From: Synergistaceae bacterium
Lineage (GTDB): Bacteria > Synergistota > Synergistia > Synergistales > Aminobacteriaceae
Direction of reading: 5' to 3'
Assembly: GCA_017470485.1 (NCBI GenBank)
Contig: JAFUYQ010000017.1
Coordinates: forward strand, 62,001-126,000
DNA length: 64,000 bases
A program made the position numbers and the translations under genes. Positions 51,820 to 62,590 of the stretch are shown one piece after another. Positions within the stretch are counted from its first letter, which is position 1. Each line of letters starts with the position of its first letter. The notes beneath the pieces are model-generated. The model was not told the origin of the DNA. It saw only the letters and a list, made by a program, of their open reading frames with translations, and searched no databases.

Positions 51820-54033
51820 CTATTTCACTTTGAGGCCGCCGAAGTCGTTTACCCTGTGAACTGTTCTGAACACATCACCGGTTGTAGGAATGTCCCTGTC
51901 GCCCTCTGTGTCAACCTCAATCGAATCATCATCAGGGAACAGCGTGAACTCTGAGTCGCCTGCTAGTTTCTGAGTTGTCTCAGTTACAGGAAGAATCGAG
52001 CCGGTTTTCGATGTTCCGCCATTGTCAGTCTGGTTCGTCTGGCTCTGGCTCTGGTTCTGGTTCTGATTGTCTGGCGCGTTTCCGCCTCCGCTTGCAGCTA
52101 TCCAGTTGTAAGTTGCGTTGGAGGAAATATTCACACCGTTTTCAGCGTCTAATCCAGCTTCTCCGGCTGAGTTCTGCTTCTGATTTCCGGCTGTGATATT
52201 GATAGTACCGCCGTTCAATGAAATCCAGCCGTTCGAGTCGATACCGTCTCCGCCGGTCGAGCTAACCGTTAAAGTACCGCTGTCCATCTGGAAGACTGAC
52301 ACATTATCCTCATTGACGTTGATTCCGTCATCGGGAGCTGTAACATTGATATTTCCGCCGTTAATGAGCATGTGCATTTCGGAGTCGAGTCCCTCGCAGG
52401 TCGTTGATGTAATGTTGAGAACGCCTGTGCCGTTTTCTCCTCCGCCGATTACCATTGTGCGCCTCGAATGGAATGCCCCGTCAAGTTTGTACATTTTGTC
52501 CTGATGGCCGATGTCATTTCCGATATTTGTCTTTTCGGCTGAATACTTCAGTGTGTACGGTGTTGTTGAATCATCACTGACCTTCGGATAGAGTTTCAAT
52601 AGCCTGTAGACGTTCGCGCCGGTGAAGTTGTTAGTTGTTCCGTCAGCTATCTCAACGATTGCCCCGTTTACGTAATAATCATCACTGAGCATTTTACTGC
52701 CGATGTTTTTCCAAAGGTCATTGGCCTTAAGGGTATTCTGATTATCGTATCCATTGTCTTCAGCCCACTTGTAGACCTTGTAGAAAACAAGTGCAGGCGC
52801 AACATCACAGCTAACTTCAACGCCGTTGAGGATTAAGCCCACAGTGTGCTTCGCTTTTTTCCCAACTTCAATCCATATCTGGCCGTGCCATTTTCCTGAA
52901 AGCCTGTAAGTTCCTGGCTCTGTGATGTGAAGTACGGGGTTTTTGTAAGCGTCTGAGGCCGAGTGCGTCATTGTCGAGAACGCTGGAATACTGCTGGTGT
53001 CGGTTGCTGCTGCGCTGAACGACTGACTCATTTTGGGAGGATTGCCGCCGCCAGGAGGTGTAGTGCCACCGCCAGGAGGTGTAGTGCCGCCACCAGGAGG
53101 TGTAGTGCCGCCACCGGGCATACCGCCGCCCATTCCTGCCACCTGCATTGGGAGAGTTGCGAGAATGTACTTGTCAGTGCTGTAGGCCGAGCCGTAAGTC
53201 TTAACTATATCAGCCAATGCCTCTTTTACCGCATCGGAATCAAAGTCGTAATAGACTACATACTCTTTCTCTCCGTCTTTTTCCGCTGTCTCACCTGTGA
53301 AATTAAGAGTATTAGGCGTGTAGCGTACATCATGAGCGATATAGATTCCGTTGTTCGTGCTTGTGATTGCGTCCTCGTAATCGTCCTCGTAAAGTACTGT
53401 GCTGTCGCCGCTGAGTGTCCAGTACTGCTCTGGGTGCTGTGGGTCAACATGCCAAACGTAATCATACGAAGGCACAGCCGTTCCATCTGCTGTCGCAGTT
53501 CCGTCCGACTTGAGAACGATGTCAATAATTCCCTCGCTCTCCTCAAGGTCAACTGCTGAACCTGTCAGCGTCAGATTGGTGTACTCAAGTTTCTGAGTTG
53601 CGCCTCCTGTCCTGATAACGCTCTTGTACGGCGTGGCAGTGTCGTAGCTGGTAGTACCGTCAGGGTTGTACGAGAACAGAACGAACGAGTCATCTGAGTC
53701 GGTAATCACGAACGGGAGATCCTCGCTCACCGCCGAAGCGTACTCAAGGTTGAATGTTATCGTCTCGCTGCCTCTTTCCACCGGCGCAAGGTAATATTTT
53801 GCGCTTGTCCCTGAGACTGCTACTTTATCGCCCCTGAAGATACTGTAAGTTCCGTCCCTCTTGAACGCAGGCGACTTGATTATCATTCTCCTGCTCTGTG
53901 CCGACTTGGCAGTAGTGTCGCTGTCGGGGTTGTAGCCCATCTGGGTACCTCCGCCGCTTCCGCCGCAGCCCGAAAGCGATAACACCATCAATGCCGCCGC
54001 AATAAAATAAATTATGGTGCAAAACTTCTTCAT
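51820..54033 (-). CDS. Carbohydrate-binding domain lipoprotein (Cthe_2159-like)
   Basis: 737 residues. Lipobox LSLSGC with Cys at about 23. A Pro/Gly/Thr linker near 300-325 has three exact GGGTTPP repeats. The part from about 345 to 660 is right-handed beta-helix-like with TTCEGLDSEMHMLINGGNIN, TAPDDGINVNEDNVSVFQMD and GGDGIDSNGWISLNGGTINI, the pattern of the calcium-dependent pectin-binding protein Cthe_2159. The C-terminal DIPTTGDVFRTVHRVNDFGG is shared with the lipoprotein downstream. AGGAGG precedes the start by 12 bases. Likely binds plant or mucin polysaccharide at the cell surface. Confidence 0.82.
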   Translation of the reverse strand: MKKFCTIIYFIAAALMVLSLSGCGGSGGGTQMGYNPDSDTTAKSAQSRRMIIKSPAFKRDGTYSIFRGDKVAVSGTSAKYYLAPVERGSETITFNLEYASAVSEDLPFVITDSDDSFVLFSYNPDGTTSYDTATPYKSVIRTGGATQKLEYTNLTLTGSAVDLEESEGIIDIVLKSDGTATADGTAVPSYDYVWHVDPQHPEQYWTLSGDSTVLYEDDYEDAITSTNNGIYIAHDVRYTPNTLNFTGETAEKDGEKEYVVYYDFDSDAVKEALADIVKTYGSAYSTDKYILATLPMQVAGMGGGMPGGGTTPPGGGTTPPGGGTTPPGGGNPPKMSQSFSAAATDTSSIPAFSTMTHSASDAYKNPVLHITEPGTYRLSGKWHGQIWIEVGKKAKHTVGLILNGVEVSCDVAPALVFYKVYKWAEDNGYDNQNTLKANDLWKNIGSKMLSDDYYVNGAIVEIADGTTNNFTGANVYRLLKLYPKVSDDSTTPYTLKYSAEKTNIGNDIGHQDKMYKLDGAFHSRRTMVIGGGENGTGVLNITSTTCEGLDSEMHMLINGGNINVTAPDDGINVNEDNVSVFQMDSGTLTVSSTGGDGIDSNGWISLNGGTINITAGNQKQNSAGEAGLDAENGVNISSNATYNWIAASGGGNAPDNQNQNQSQSQTNQTDNGGTSKTGSILPVTETTQKLAGDSEFTLFPDDDSIEVDTEGDRDIPTTGDVFRTVHRVNDFGGLKVK
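53048..53116 (-). repeat. Three 21-bp tandem repeats within the lipoprotein gene
   Basis: Three almost identical 21-base units (53048-53068, 53069-53089, 53090-53110; unit on the plus strand near CCGCCAGGAGGTGTAGTGCC) code for GGGTTPP repeats of a linker. Unit number may vary between strains. Confidence 0.85.
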
Positions 54034-54072
54034 TAGATATTTGTACCTCCTGTTTTGAAAATTATTTTAGCT

Positions 54073-54081
54073 ATTATAACA
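54073..54081 (-). promoter_or_regulatory. Extended -10 promoter of the carbohydrate-binding lipoprotein gene
   Basis: On the minus strand TGTTATAAT, a perfect extended -10. Its -35 position falls in the candidate CodY box at 54094-54108. Confidence 0.6.
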
Positions 54082-54093
54082 TTGCTTTGAAAA

Positions 54094-54108
54094 ATTCTTC
54101 TGAAAATT
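54094..54108. promoter_or_regulatory. Candidate CodY operator
   Basis: ATTCTTCTGAAAATT matches the CodY consensus AATTTTCWGAAAATT at 13 of 15 positions. It lies between divergent promoters, over the -35 position of the lipoprotein gene and about 18 bases upstream of the thiT -10. codY is encoded in this window with a canonical DNA-reading helix. Confidence 0.5.
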
Positions 54109-54125
54109 AAAAATTTCAGGTGCGT

Positions 54126-54131
54126 TATAAT
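54126..54131 (+). promoter_or_regulatory. -10 element of the thiT riboswitch transcript
   Basis: TATAAT eight bases upstream of the first riboswitch stem; the -35 region is AT-rich with no clear hexamer. Confidence 0.5.
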
Positions 54132-54138
54132 ATACCAA

Positions 54139-54281
54139 GTTTTTCGGCAGTCGGGGGAGCTGACTTTTGCTGAGAGGGTGCAGTAATTTTGCACCGACCC
54201 TTTGAACCTGAAACGGGTAAATCCGGCGCAGGAAGAAAAATTCAGAACTGCCTCCGCAAATTAAAACACGTCTGGAGGAAT
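54139..54281 (+). promoter_or_regulatory. TPP riboswitch controlling thiT
   Basis: The aptamer spans about 54139-54241. Conserved parts are all present: GGGGGAGC, GCTGAGAGGG, the variable hairpin GTGCAGTAATTTTGCAC, ACCCTTTGAACCTGA, GGGTAAATCCGGCGCAGGAA; outer stem TTTTTC/GAAAAA. Downstream, CCTCC (54251-54255) can pair with the ribosome site GGAGG (54273-54277), so control is probably at translation: with thiamine pyrophosphate bound the site is hidden. Confidence 0.93.
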
Positions 54282-54285
54282 ATTC

Positions 54286-54795
54286 ATGCCGTCAAAACAC
54301 AGCACCACCATCATAATGACAGAAGGAGCTTTATGCCTCGCGCTGTCATACGTACTCACAAAGATTAATCTTTTCTCAATGCCGCAGGGAGGCTCGGTAG
54401 ATTTTGAGCTTGTCCCGTTAATCCTTTTCACTTACCGAAGGGGCTGGAAATGGGGTATGCAGGTCGGAGCCCTCGCCGGTGTAATGAGAATAATTCTCGG
54501 CGGATACTTCTACACTGTTGTTCAGGTAATACTTGATTACCCTCTGGCTTATGCGTTCGTAGGGCTGGCGGATCTTCACCCTTTCTGGCTCGGACTGATA
54601 GCGGCTTGGGCAGGTCAGACAGCATCGAGCGTTATTTCGGGAGTAATATTCTTTGCCGAATATGCTCCTGAAGGTCAAAGCCCTCTGGTCTATTCGCTCC
54701 TTTACAATGCGCCTGTTCTCGGAATGAAATACCTTCTCTCAGGAATTGCGGCATTAATTCTCTGGAAGATACTTGAGCGCGATTTAGCTGTTTGA
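54286..54795 (+). CDS. thiT: Thiamine-specific S component of an ECF transporter
   Basis: 169 residues, six membrane segments. TRRG-like TYRRGWKWGMQVGALAGVMR after DFELVPLILF is the ThiT signature; later YPLAYAFVGLAD and EYAPEGQSPLVYSLLYNAPVLGMKY. It binds thiamine and works with a shared EcfAAT module encoded elsewhere. Behind the TPP riboswitch. Its stop overlaps the next gene by four bases. Confidence 0.95.
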   Translation: MPSKHSTTIIMTEGALCLALSYVLTKINLFSMPQGGSVDFELVPLILFTYRRGWKWGMQVGALAGVMRIILGGYFYTVVQVILDYPLAYAFVGLADLHPFWLGLIAAWAGQTASSVISGVIFFAEYAPEGQSPLVYSLLYNAPVLGMKYLLSGIAALILWKILERDLAV

Positions 54796-56132
54796 GAAGA
54801 ATAGTTATTGCAGGAGCGTCAAGCCGTTCCGGCAAAACAACGATAACCTGCGGAATCCTCTCGGCTTTAAGGCAGAGGGGTATTAGTGTCAGTGCATTCA
54901 AGACCGGCCCTGATTACATTGACACTGAATATCTTAGGCGTTCGGGAAAGTGTGAGGCATATAACCTCGACACATGGCTGATGAACGAGTCGGGGGCATT
55001 GAGTCTTTTCGCGAGGGCTTCAAAGGCTGACGGTATATCAATAGTCGAGGGTGCAATGGGATTATTTGACGGGGGCATTAACGGTACATCAGGTATCGCA
55101 AAATTAATCAATGCTCCCGTTGTTCTTGTCATTAACGCCCGCTCAATGGGAGAAAGTGCTGCTGCCGTTGCGTTAGGTTTCAGGGAATTTGACCATGATT
55201 TGAACATTGCAGGAGTGATTTTGAACTTCACCGGCTCGGATTACCATGAGGAAATTATTGCGGAGGCATTGAAGTCGAAGGGCATAAAATTTCTCGGAGC
55301 ATTAAGGCGCGATGAGGCTCTTGAGATTCCAGAGAGGCACTTGGGATTACTTTCAGCGAATGAGAATGAACACTGCGATTTTGACCGGCTCGGCGCGAAA
55401 ATCAATCAACAAATCAATATTGATGAGATTATCAGAATTTCAGACAGTGCCGGAGAGCTGAGGCCGTTCGGCAGTTCGATTCAGTCAGGAAAAAAATACA
55501 ATGTCCGTGTAGCTGTTGCGAGAGATGAGGCGTTCACGTTCATTTACCCTGAGAGCGTTAAGGCACTTGAGGATTTCGGAGCGGAGGTAATTTATTTCAG
55601 CCCTCTGAATGATGAGAGACTTCCAGACGCTGACGGCTATATATTCTCAGGAGGATACCCCGAAATTTTCGCGGACAGGCTTGCGGCTAACGCCCCTATG
55701 CTTGACAATGTCAGGAGAGTTTCGGCGAAGGGCAGGCCGCTTCTTGCCGAGTGCGGAGGAATGATGTACCTTTGCCGGACGCTCAGGGACATTAACGGGC
55801 GGACGTTCGCAATGCCGGGAGTGATACCCTTCGATTCATACATGGCCGGCCGGTCAGTGATGGGTTACATGACGGGGAGGGCGTTAAGGGATAACCTTCT
55901 CTGCCGGAAAGGCGAGGCGGTCAGAGGTCATGAGTATCATTACGGAAGAATTGAGCCTGAATATCAGGAGGGTTCGGAGGCTTTCGCGCTTTCCAGAAGG
56001 AACAGGAGCGAATCGAAAATCAGCGGTTATTCCTGCGGAAATGTATTAGCGTCATGGCTTCATGTAAATCTCTGGGGCAATCCCGAAATCACCGAACATT
56101 TTTTGAACGTATTGACTTCGAGTCGGCTTTAA
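54792..56132 (+). CDS. cbiA: Cobyrinate a,c-diamide synthase
   Basis: 446 residues. The N-terminal P-loop IAGASSRSGKTTITCGILSAL and KTGPDYIDTEY; a C-terminal glutamine amidotransferase domain with YIFSGGYPE, LLAECGGMMYLCRTL (nucleophile Cys) and a final SWLHVNLWGNPEITEHFL (catalytic His). It amidates the a and c side chains of cobyrinate, mostly in the anaerobic pathway. The start is TTG at 54792, overlapping the thiT stop, so it is translated from the TPP-riboswitch transcript. Confidence 0.93.
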   Translation: MRRIVIAGASSRSGKTTITCGILSALRQRGISVSAFKTGPDYIDTEYLRRSGKCEAYNLDTWLMNESGALSLFARASKADGISIVEGAMGLFDGGINGTSGIAKLINAPVVLVINARSMGESAAAVALGFREFDHDLNIAGVILNFTGSDYHEEIIAEALKSKGIKFLGALRRDEALEIPERHLGLLSANENEHCDFDRLGAKINQQINIDEIIRISDSAGELRPFGSSIQSGKKYNVRVAVARDEAFTFIYPESVKALEDFGAEVIYFSPLNDERLPDADGYIFSGGYPEIFADRLAANAPMLDNVRRVSAKGRPLLAECGGMMYLCRTLRDINGRTFAMPGVIPFDSYMAGRSVMGYMTGRALRDNLLCRKGEAVRGHEYHYGRIEPEYQEGSEAFALSRRNRSESKISGYSCGNVLASWLHVNLWGNPEITEHFLNVLTSSRL

Positions 56133-56178
56133 TGATTTATACTTTGTTCATAAAATCATGAAGGGAGAATTTATTCTC

Positions 56179-56745
56179 ATGCGTTTAATCATTATCACAG
56201 CATTAATCATCGCGGCACTTTCAGGAGTTTCAGCGGCTGAGGCAAAAAGCCTCGTTGTAGTTTTCTCTCACACCGGCGAGAATTACACCGTCGGAAACAT
56301 CACAACAGGCAACACAATGAAACTTGCCCAGATTATTTCCGAGAAGACCGGCGCGGAAATCTTCGAGGTCAAACCCTCAAAGCCTTACCCAAAGAGCTAT
56401 GACGAATGCACAGACGTTGCCAAGCGCGAGCAGAATCAGAATGCCCGTCCTGCTATCGCTGAGGACAAGGACATCTCCGGCTATGACACGATATACTTCG
56501 GTTATCCGATCTGGTGGGGAGATATTCCGATGTGCATGTACACATTCATCGAGGCTCATGACTGGTCAGGGAAGACAGTAATTCCTTTCTGCACCCACGA
56601 AGGTTCAGGAGCAGGACGCACCGACAGAACGCTCAAATCATCAATGAAGGGTGCTGACGTTAAGAGCGTTACCGCCGTCAGAGGTTCCACCGCTCAGAAC
56701 AACAGAGCCGCTTCAGAAAAAGCACTCGCAGGAATTTTGAAGTAA
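56179..56745 (+). CDS. Exported flavodoxin
   Basis: 188 residues from the ATG at 56179 (AAGGGAGAA nine bases upstream). Signal peptide at 1-20 (LIIITALIIAALSGVSAAEA). The flavodoxin fold follows: VVVFSHTGENYTVGNI for the FMN phosphate, YDTIYFGYPIWWGDIPMCMY for the isoalloxazine ring, and FCTHEGSGAGRTDRTLKS. Exported flavodoxins of this type are found in gut anaerobes; an electron-carrier or quinone/xenobiotic reductase role outside the membrane is inferred. Confidence 0.9.
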   Translation: MRLIIITALIIAALSGVSAAEAKSLVVVFSHTGENYTVGNITTGNTMKLAQIISEKTGAEIFEVKPSKPYPKSYDECTDVAKREQNQNARPAIAEDKDISGYDTIYFGYPIWWGDIPMCMYTFIEAHDWSGKTVIPFCTHEGSGAGRTDRTLKSSMKGADVKSVTAVRGSTAQNNRAASEKALAGILK

Positions 56746-56750
56746 CTCAG

Positions 56751-56794
56751 AAAAAATTATCCCCCTCAGTACTGAACTGAAGGGGGAATTTTTT
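56751..56794. terminator. Bidirectional intrinsic terminator
   Basis: TCCCCCTCAGT (56760-56770) pairs with ACTGAAGGGGGA (56776-56787) with one bulged base. T-runs flank both sides (AATTTTTT on plus; TAATTTTTT on minus), serving both convergent genes. Confidence 0.85.
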
Positions 56795-56811
56795 ATGCCT
56801 TAGTTTCGGGA

Positions 56812-58614
56812 TTAAAGTTCGTTGACGGTGATTGAAGAAATGGAGTTGTTCCTGTCGAGCTGTATTGATAATCCTGTCTTGCCGCCCTCGTTGTAATTCA
56901 TGGTTCTGTTGTTAATGCTTGAGGGGTATCCCATTATCTGATACAGAGCAGTCTGACTCATTCCGACTTTGAGGCCGTTCTGAAGTTCGCGTGCGCTGCC
57001 TGTGAGCCTTACCCTTGTGATGTCCTCGCCCTTGAATGTAACAGTCAGTCCCGGCCATTCAGCACTTGAACTGGTACTGCTTGTAGGTCTTCCGAGAGCG
57101 TCAATAATCTGGCTCTTGCTGTTCCCGAAAGTCTTGAGGAGTGCCGACGAGTAGCCTGCCGGTAATCCCGAACCTGTCGGCCTGAGATACTGGCCGTACA
57201 CCCAGCCTTCATTACCGCCCGTCCTTATGTTGTACCAGATACCCTGATGCTGTCCCGAAGTTACGTTGAACGTTCCGAGAATATCGACTCTTGTGCCTGA
57301 TTTCAGACGTGTTACGCGCTGGGAGCTTGTAGTGTGGTCTGAACGGACGTTGACAGCATTGCCGGAGATAATGCCGATTTTAGGTTCGCGGTCAGGAACG
57401 AAATTAGGCAGTACGTTCTCGGCGACAGCAATTCCGATATTCTCTGCAAGTTCTTCATTCTGTGTCTTCTGCGGATTCTGAGCTTCAACTTCCTGAACGT
57501 TGTCAACTTGAATCACAGGATCTTCCTTTACTACCTCAGTGCGCGCAATGGGCGGAAGATCTCCGGGCGGAAGTTTTCTGAGGCCGAGAAGGAAATACAA
57601 CGCTCCCCCTACTGCCGAAATGAGAAGAATCATACTTAATACTTTTCTTCCTGCCGAACGGTTACGCACCTTTCCCTTGTTAGCGACCTTCGAGAACTCG
57701 CGGTATGACGAGGCCGCCTCTAATCCTGACGAACGCCTTGTATTCCTCATTTCTGAATCATCACTTACCCTTCTTGGATTTTCCATCGCCATTAAATCAG
57801 GCGCGTTTTTATTTTCATCTGCATTATCATAAACGCTGCTGCCGTTCAGATTATCACTAAGCAGCGCAGTATTTTCATCGGCGGTTATTTCTTCATGAAC
57901 ACCGCTGTCATTCGCAGGAGTAAGAAGCTGGTCGTTAAGTTTCTCGACATCAATATCGTCATCGCGCTCCGAAATTATAAAACTGTCATCGGGCATGACA
58001 TGAAGTCTTGCTCCGCATGTCGGGCAGAAACGAGCTTCCCTTGAGACGACCGCCCCGCATTCATGGCAGGACTTCGACATTCTGTGCCGCCGGAGTTTCA
58101 GAGGTTCGGGGTTAAGCTGTAATGCCTCATTCTCAGAAAGCTCGGCGTTATTGAGTGGGTCTTCCGGGAAAATCGGCGATGGAATATTGAATGTCTCCTG
58201 CCCTAATTCTTCTGGGGACGGAGCAGGAATATCAGGGTCATAATAGAAGTCAGCGTCTTCCTGCTGGTCATCGTAGTCATAATAGTAGTCCAGACTGTCC
58301 CTTGATTTCAGGAAGAAACACAGAAGAGCAGCAAAAAAATACAGTCCTCCGTAAAGCCATGTATCTCTTGCAGGAACACATAACCCGACCGCTATGAAAA
58401 GGAATAATGCTCCCCATTTGCTTTGGTTGAAAGCAGTTATGCCGCCGATTAAGGCAATGGCTGCCGATATTACGGGAAGACATGCGAGCATTGTTGACGG
58501 GAGGCCGAATATATCCCCTCCGCTGACCGATAATGAGCCGAAGAGCATAAACACTCCGTGAATCATTGACGTTATTGACGCGCCTAACGTCAGTGCCAGA
58601 ATTATCCAGCTCAT
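56812..58614 (-). CDS. Membrane protein with zinc ribbon, SH3b and BamE-like domains
   Basis: 600 residues in an uncommon order. About four membrane helices (1-105); an acidic Tyr/Asp-rich linker (DYYYDYDDQQEDADFYYDPD); a zinc ribbon CHECGAVVSREARFCPTCGA near 183-202; a further membrane helix (MILLISAVGGALYFLL, about 328-345); a bacterial SH3 domain (ISGNAVNVRSDHTTSSQRVT to EGWVYGQYL, about 408-475); and a C-terminal BamE/SmpA-like repeat (LKTFGNSKSQIIDALGRPTS and LKVGMSQTALYQIMGYPSSI). The SH3 part probably lies outside and meets peptidoglycan, with the zinc ribbon inside. No known function. Confidence 0.8.
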   Translation of the reverse strand: MSWIILALTLGASITSMIHGVFMLFGSLSVSGGDIFGLPSTMLACLPVISAAIALIGGITAFNQSKWGALFLFIAVGLCVPARDTWLYGGLYFFAALLCFFLKSRDSLDYYYDYDDQQEDADFYYDPDIPAPSPEELGQETFNIPSPIFPEDPLNNAELSENEALQLNPEPLKLRRHRMSKSCHECGAVVSREARFCPTCGARLHVMPDDSFIISERDDDIDVEKLNDQLLTPANDSGVHEEITADENTALLSDNLNGSSVYDNADENKNAPDLMAMENPRRVSDDSEMRNTRRSSGLEAASSYREFSKVANKGKVRNRSAGRKVLSMILLISAVGGALYFLLGLRKLPPGDLPPIARTEVVKEDPVIQVDNVQEVEAQNPQKTQNEELAENIGIAVAENVLPNFVPDREPKIGIISGNAVNVRSDHTTSSQRVTRLKSGTRVDILGTFNVTSGQHQGIWYNIRTGGNEGWVYGQYLRPTGSGLPAGYSSALLKTFGNSKSQIIDALGRPTSSTSSSAEWPGLTVTFKGEDITRVRLTGSARELQNGLKVGMSQTALYQIMGYPSSINNRTMNYNEGGKTGLSIQLDRNNSISSITVNEL

Positions 58615-58791
58615 TGTTGTTTCATCACTCCTTTGATTTTTGATTAAAATTCTTTCTGAGCATTATTATACATACAGACCTGCTGAAAACAGCAAGAGTT
58701 TAACATTTTTTGCAAGAAGTCTCCCATTTCTGTAAGCGGAAGATGAATTGCATTTTTTATTATTATATCTACATGATAAAATTTTTACATC

Positions 58792-59692
58792 ATGAATAGG
58801 GCATATAAATTCCGTATATATCCTAATAAAGAACAAAGAATAATGTTTGCCAAAACTTTCGGCTGCGTAAGATTTATCTACAACCGAATGCTTGCGGACA
58901 AAATTGCTCACTATAAGAAAACAGGCCAGACACTTCAGACAACTCTGGCACAGTATAAAACAGAATTTGAATGGCTTAAGGAAGTTGATAGTTTGGCTCT
59001 TGCAAATGCCCAGTTAAATCTCCAATCAGCGTACAAAAATTTCTTCAGTAAAAGACATAAAGGGTTTCCGAAGTTCAAAAGCAAGAAGAAAAGCCGAATG
59101 CGTTACACAACTAACAATCAAAACGGCAGCGTGAGAATAGAGAACGGAAAGCTGAAGTTACCAAAAGTAGGCTTCGTAAAGATAGTACAGCACCGCCCTA
59201 TGATAGGAAAAATTAAGAGTGTAACGATTGAGAAGACTCCTACGAATAAATATTATGCGAGCATACTTGTGGAGTATGAAAACCAAGTACCCGAAGTAGA
59301 ATTGCGGAAATTTATCGGACTGGATTTCTCAATGCACGATTTATATGTAACGTCAGAGGGAGAGACAACGAACTATCCAAGATTTTTACGAAAGAGCGAA
59401 AAGAAATTAGCGAGGTTATGCCGCCGGCATTCAAAGCGAAAAACAGGAAGTCAGAACCGTGAACGAATGAGGCTGAAAGTATGCCTTATGTACGAAAAAA
59501 TTACGAATCAACGGCTTGATTTTCTGCACAAGAAGTCATATTGCTTAGCTGAAAACTATGATGCAGTGTGCATTGAGACACTGAACATGCAGACAATGAG
59601 CAGGACGCTGAAGTTTGGTAAGTTACGCCTATGGAGAAGATGTAAGACACTATGACTCTTTGCGAGTTGCAGCGCAGTCTTCGCTGAAGTAG
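58792..59692 (+). pseudogene. tnpB: IS200/IS605-family tnpB with internal deletion
   Basis: The first frame (58792-59655, 287 codons) starts MNRAYKFRIYPNKEQRIMFA and holds RuvC-I (FIGLDFSMHDLYVTSEGE, Asp) and RuvC-II (AVCIETLNMQTMSR, Glu). It then breaks after LKFGK. The normal C-terminus, YAYGEDVRHYDSLRVAAQSS, is found in another frame at 59624-59692. The zinc ribbon and third RuvC Asp, about 80 residues in full TnpB, are lost. No tnpA lies near. The nuclease should be dead; whether the truncated protein is made is unknown. Confidence 0.85.
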
Positions 59693-59726
59693 GAAGCCGC
59701 CGCTTCTATAAGCGACGGTAGTTCAC
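59624..59726 (+). ncRNA. Right end and omega-RNA terminal hairpin of the tnpB element
   Basis: The 3' scaffold of TnpB guide RNA overlaps the end of tnpB. The hairpin CCGCCGCTT-CTAT-AAGCGACGG (59697-59718, one mismatch) is followed by TAGTTCAC (59719-59726), the usual element end. The next bases, from about 59727 on, would serve as guide and run over the stop codon of sua5. The 5' limit of the RNA is not defined. Confidence 0.6.
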
Positions 59727-59730
59727 CGGC

Positions 59731-62588
<2,858 letters not shown>

Positions 62589-62590
62589 GT

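Noticed and set aside
53048..53116. CRISPR or minisatellite array
   Set aside because: The three 21-base units are in-frame codons for a GGGTTPP linker, with no spacers. No CRISPR array was found elsewhere.
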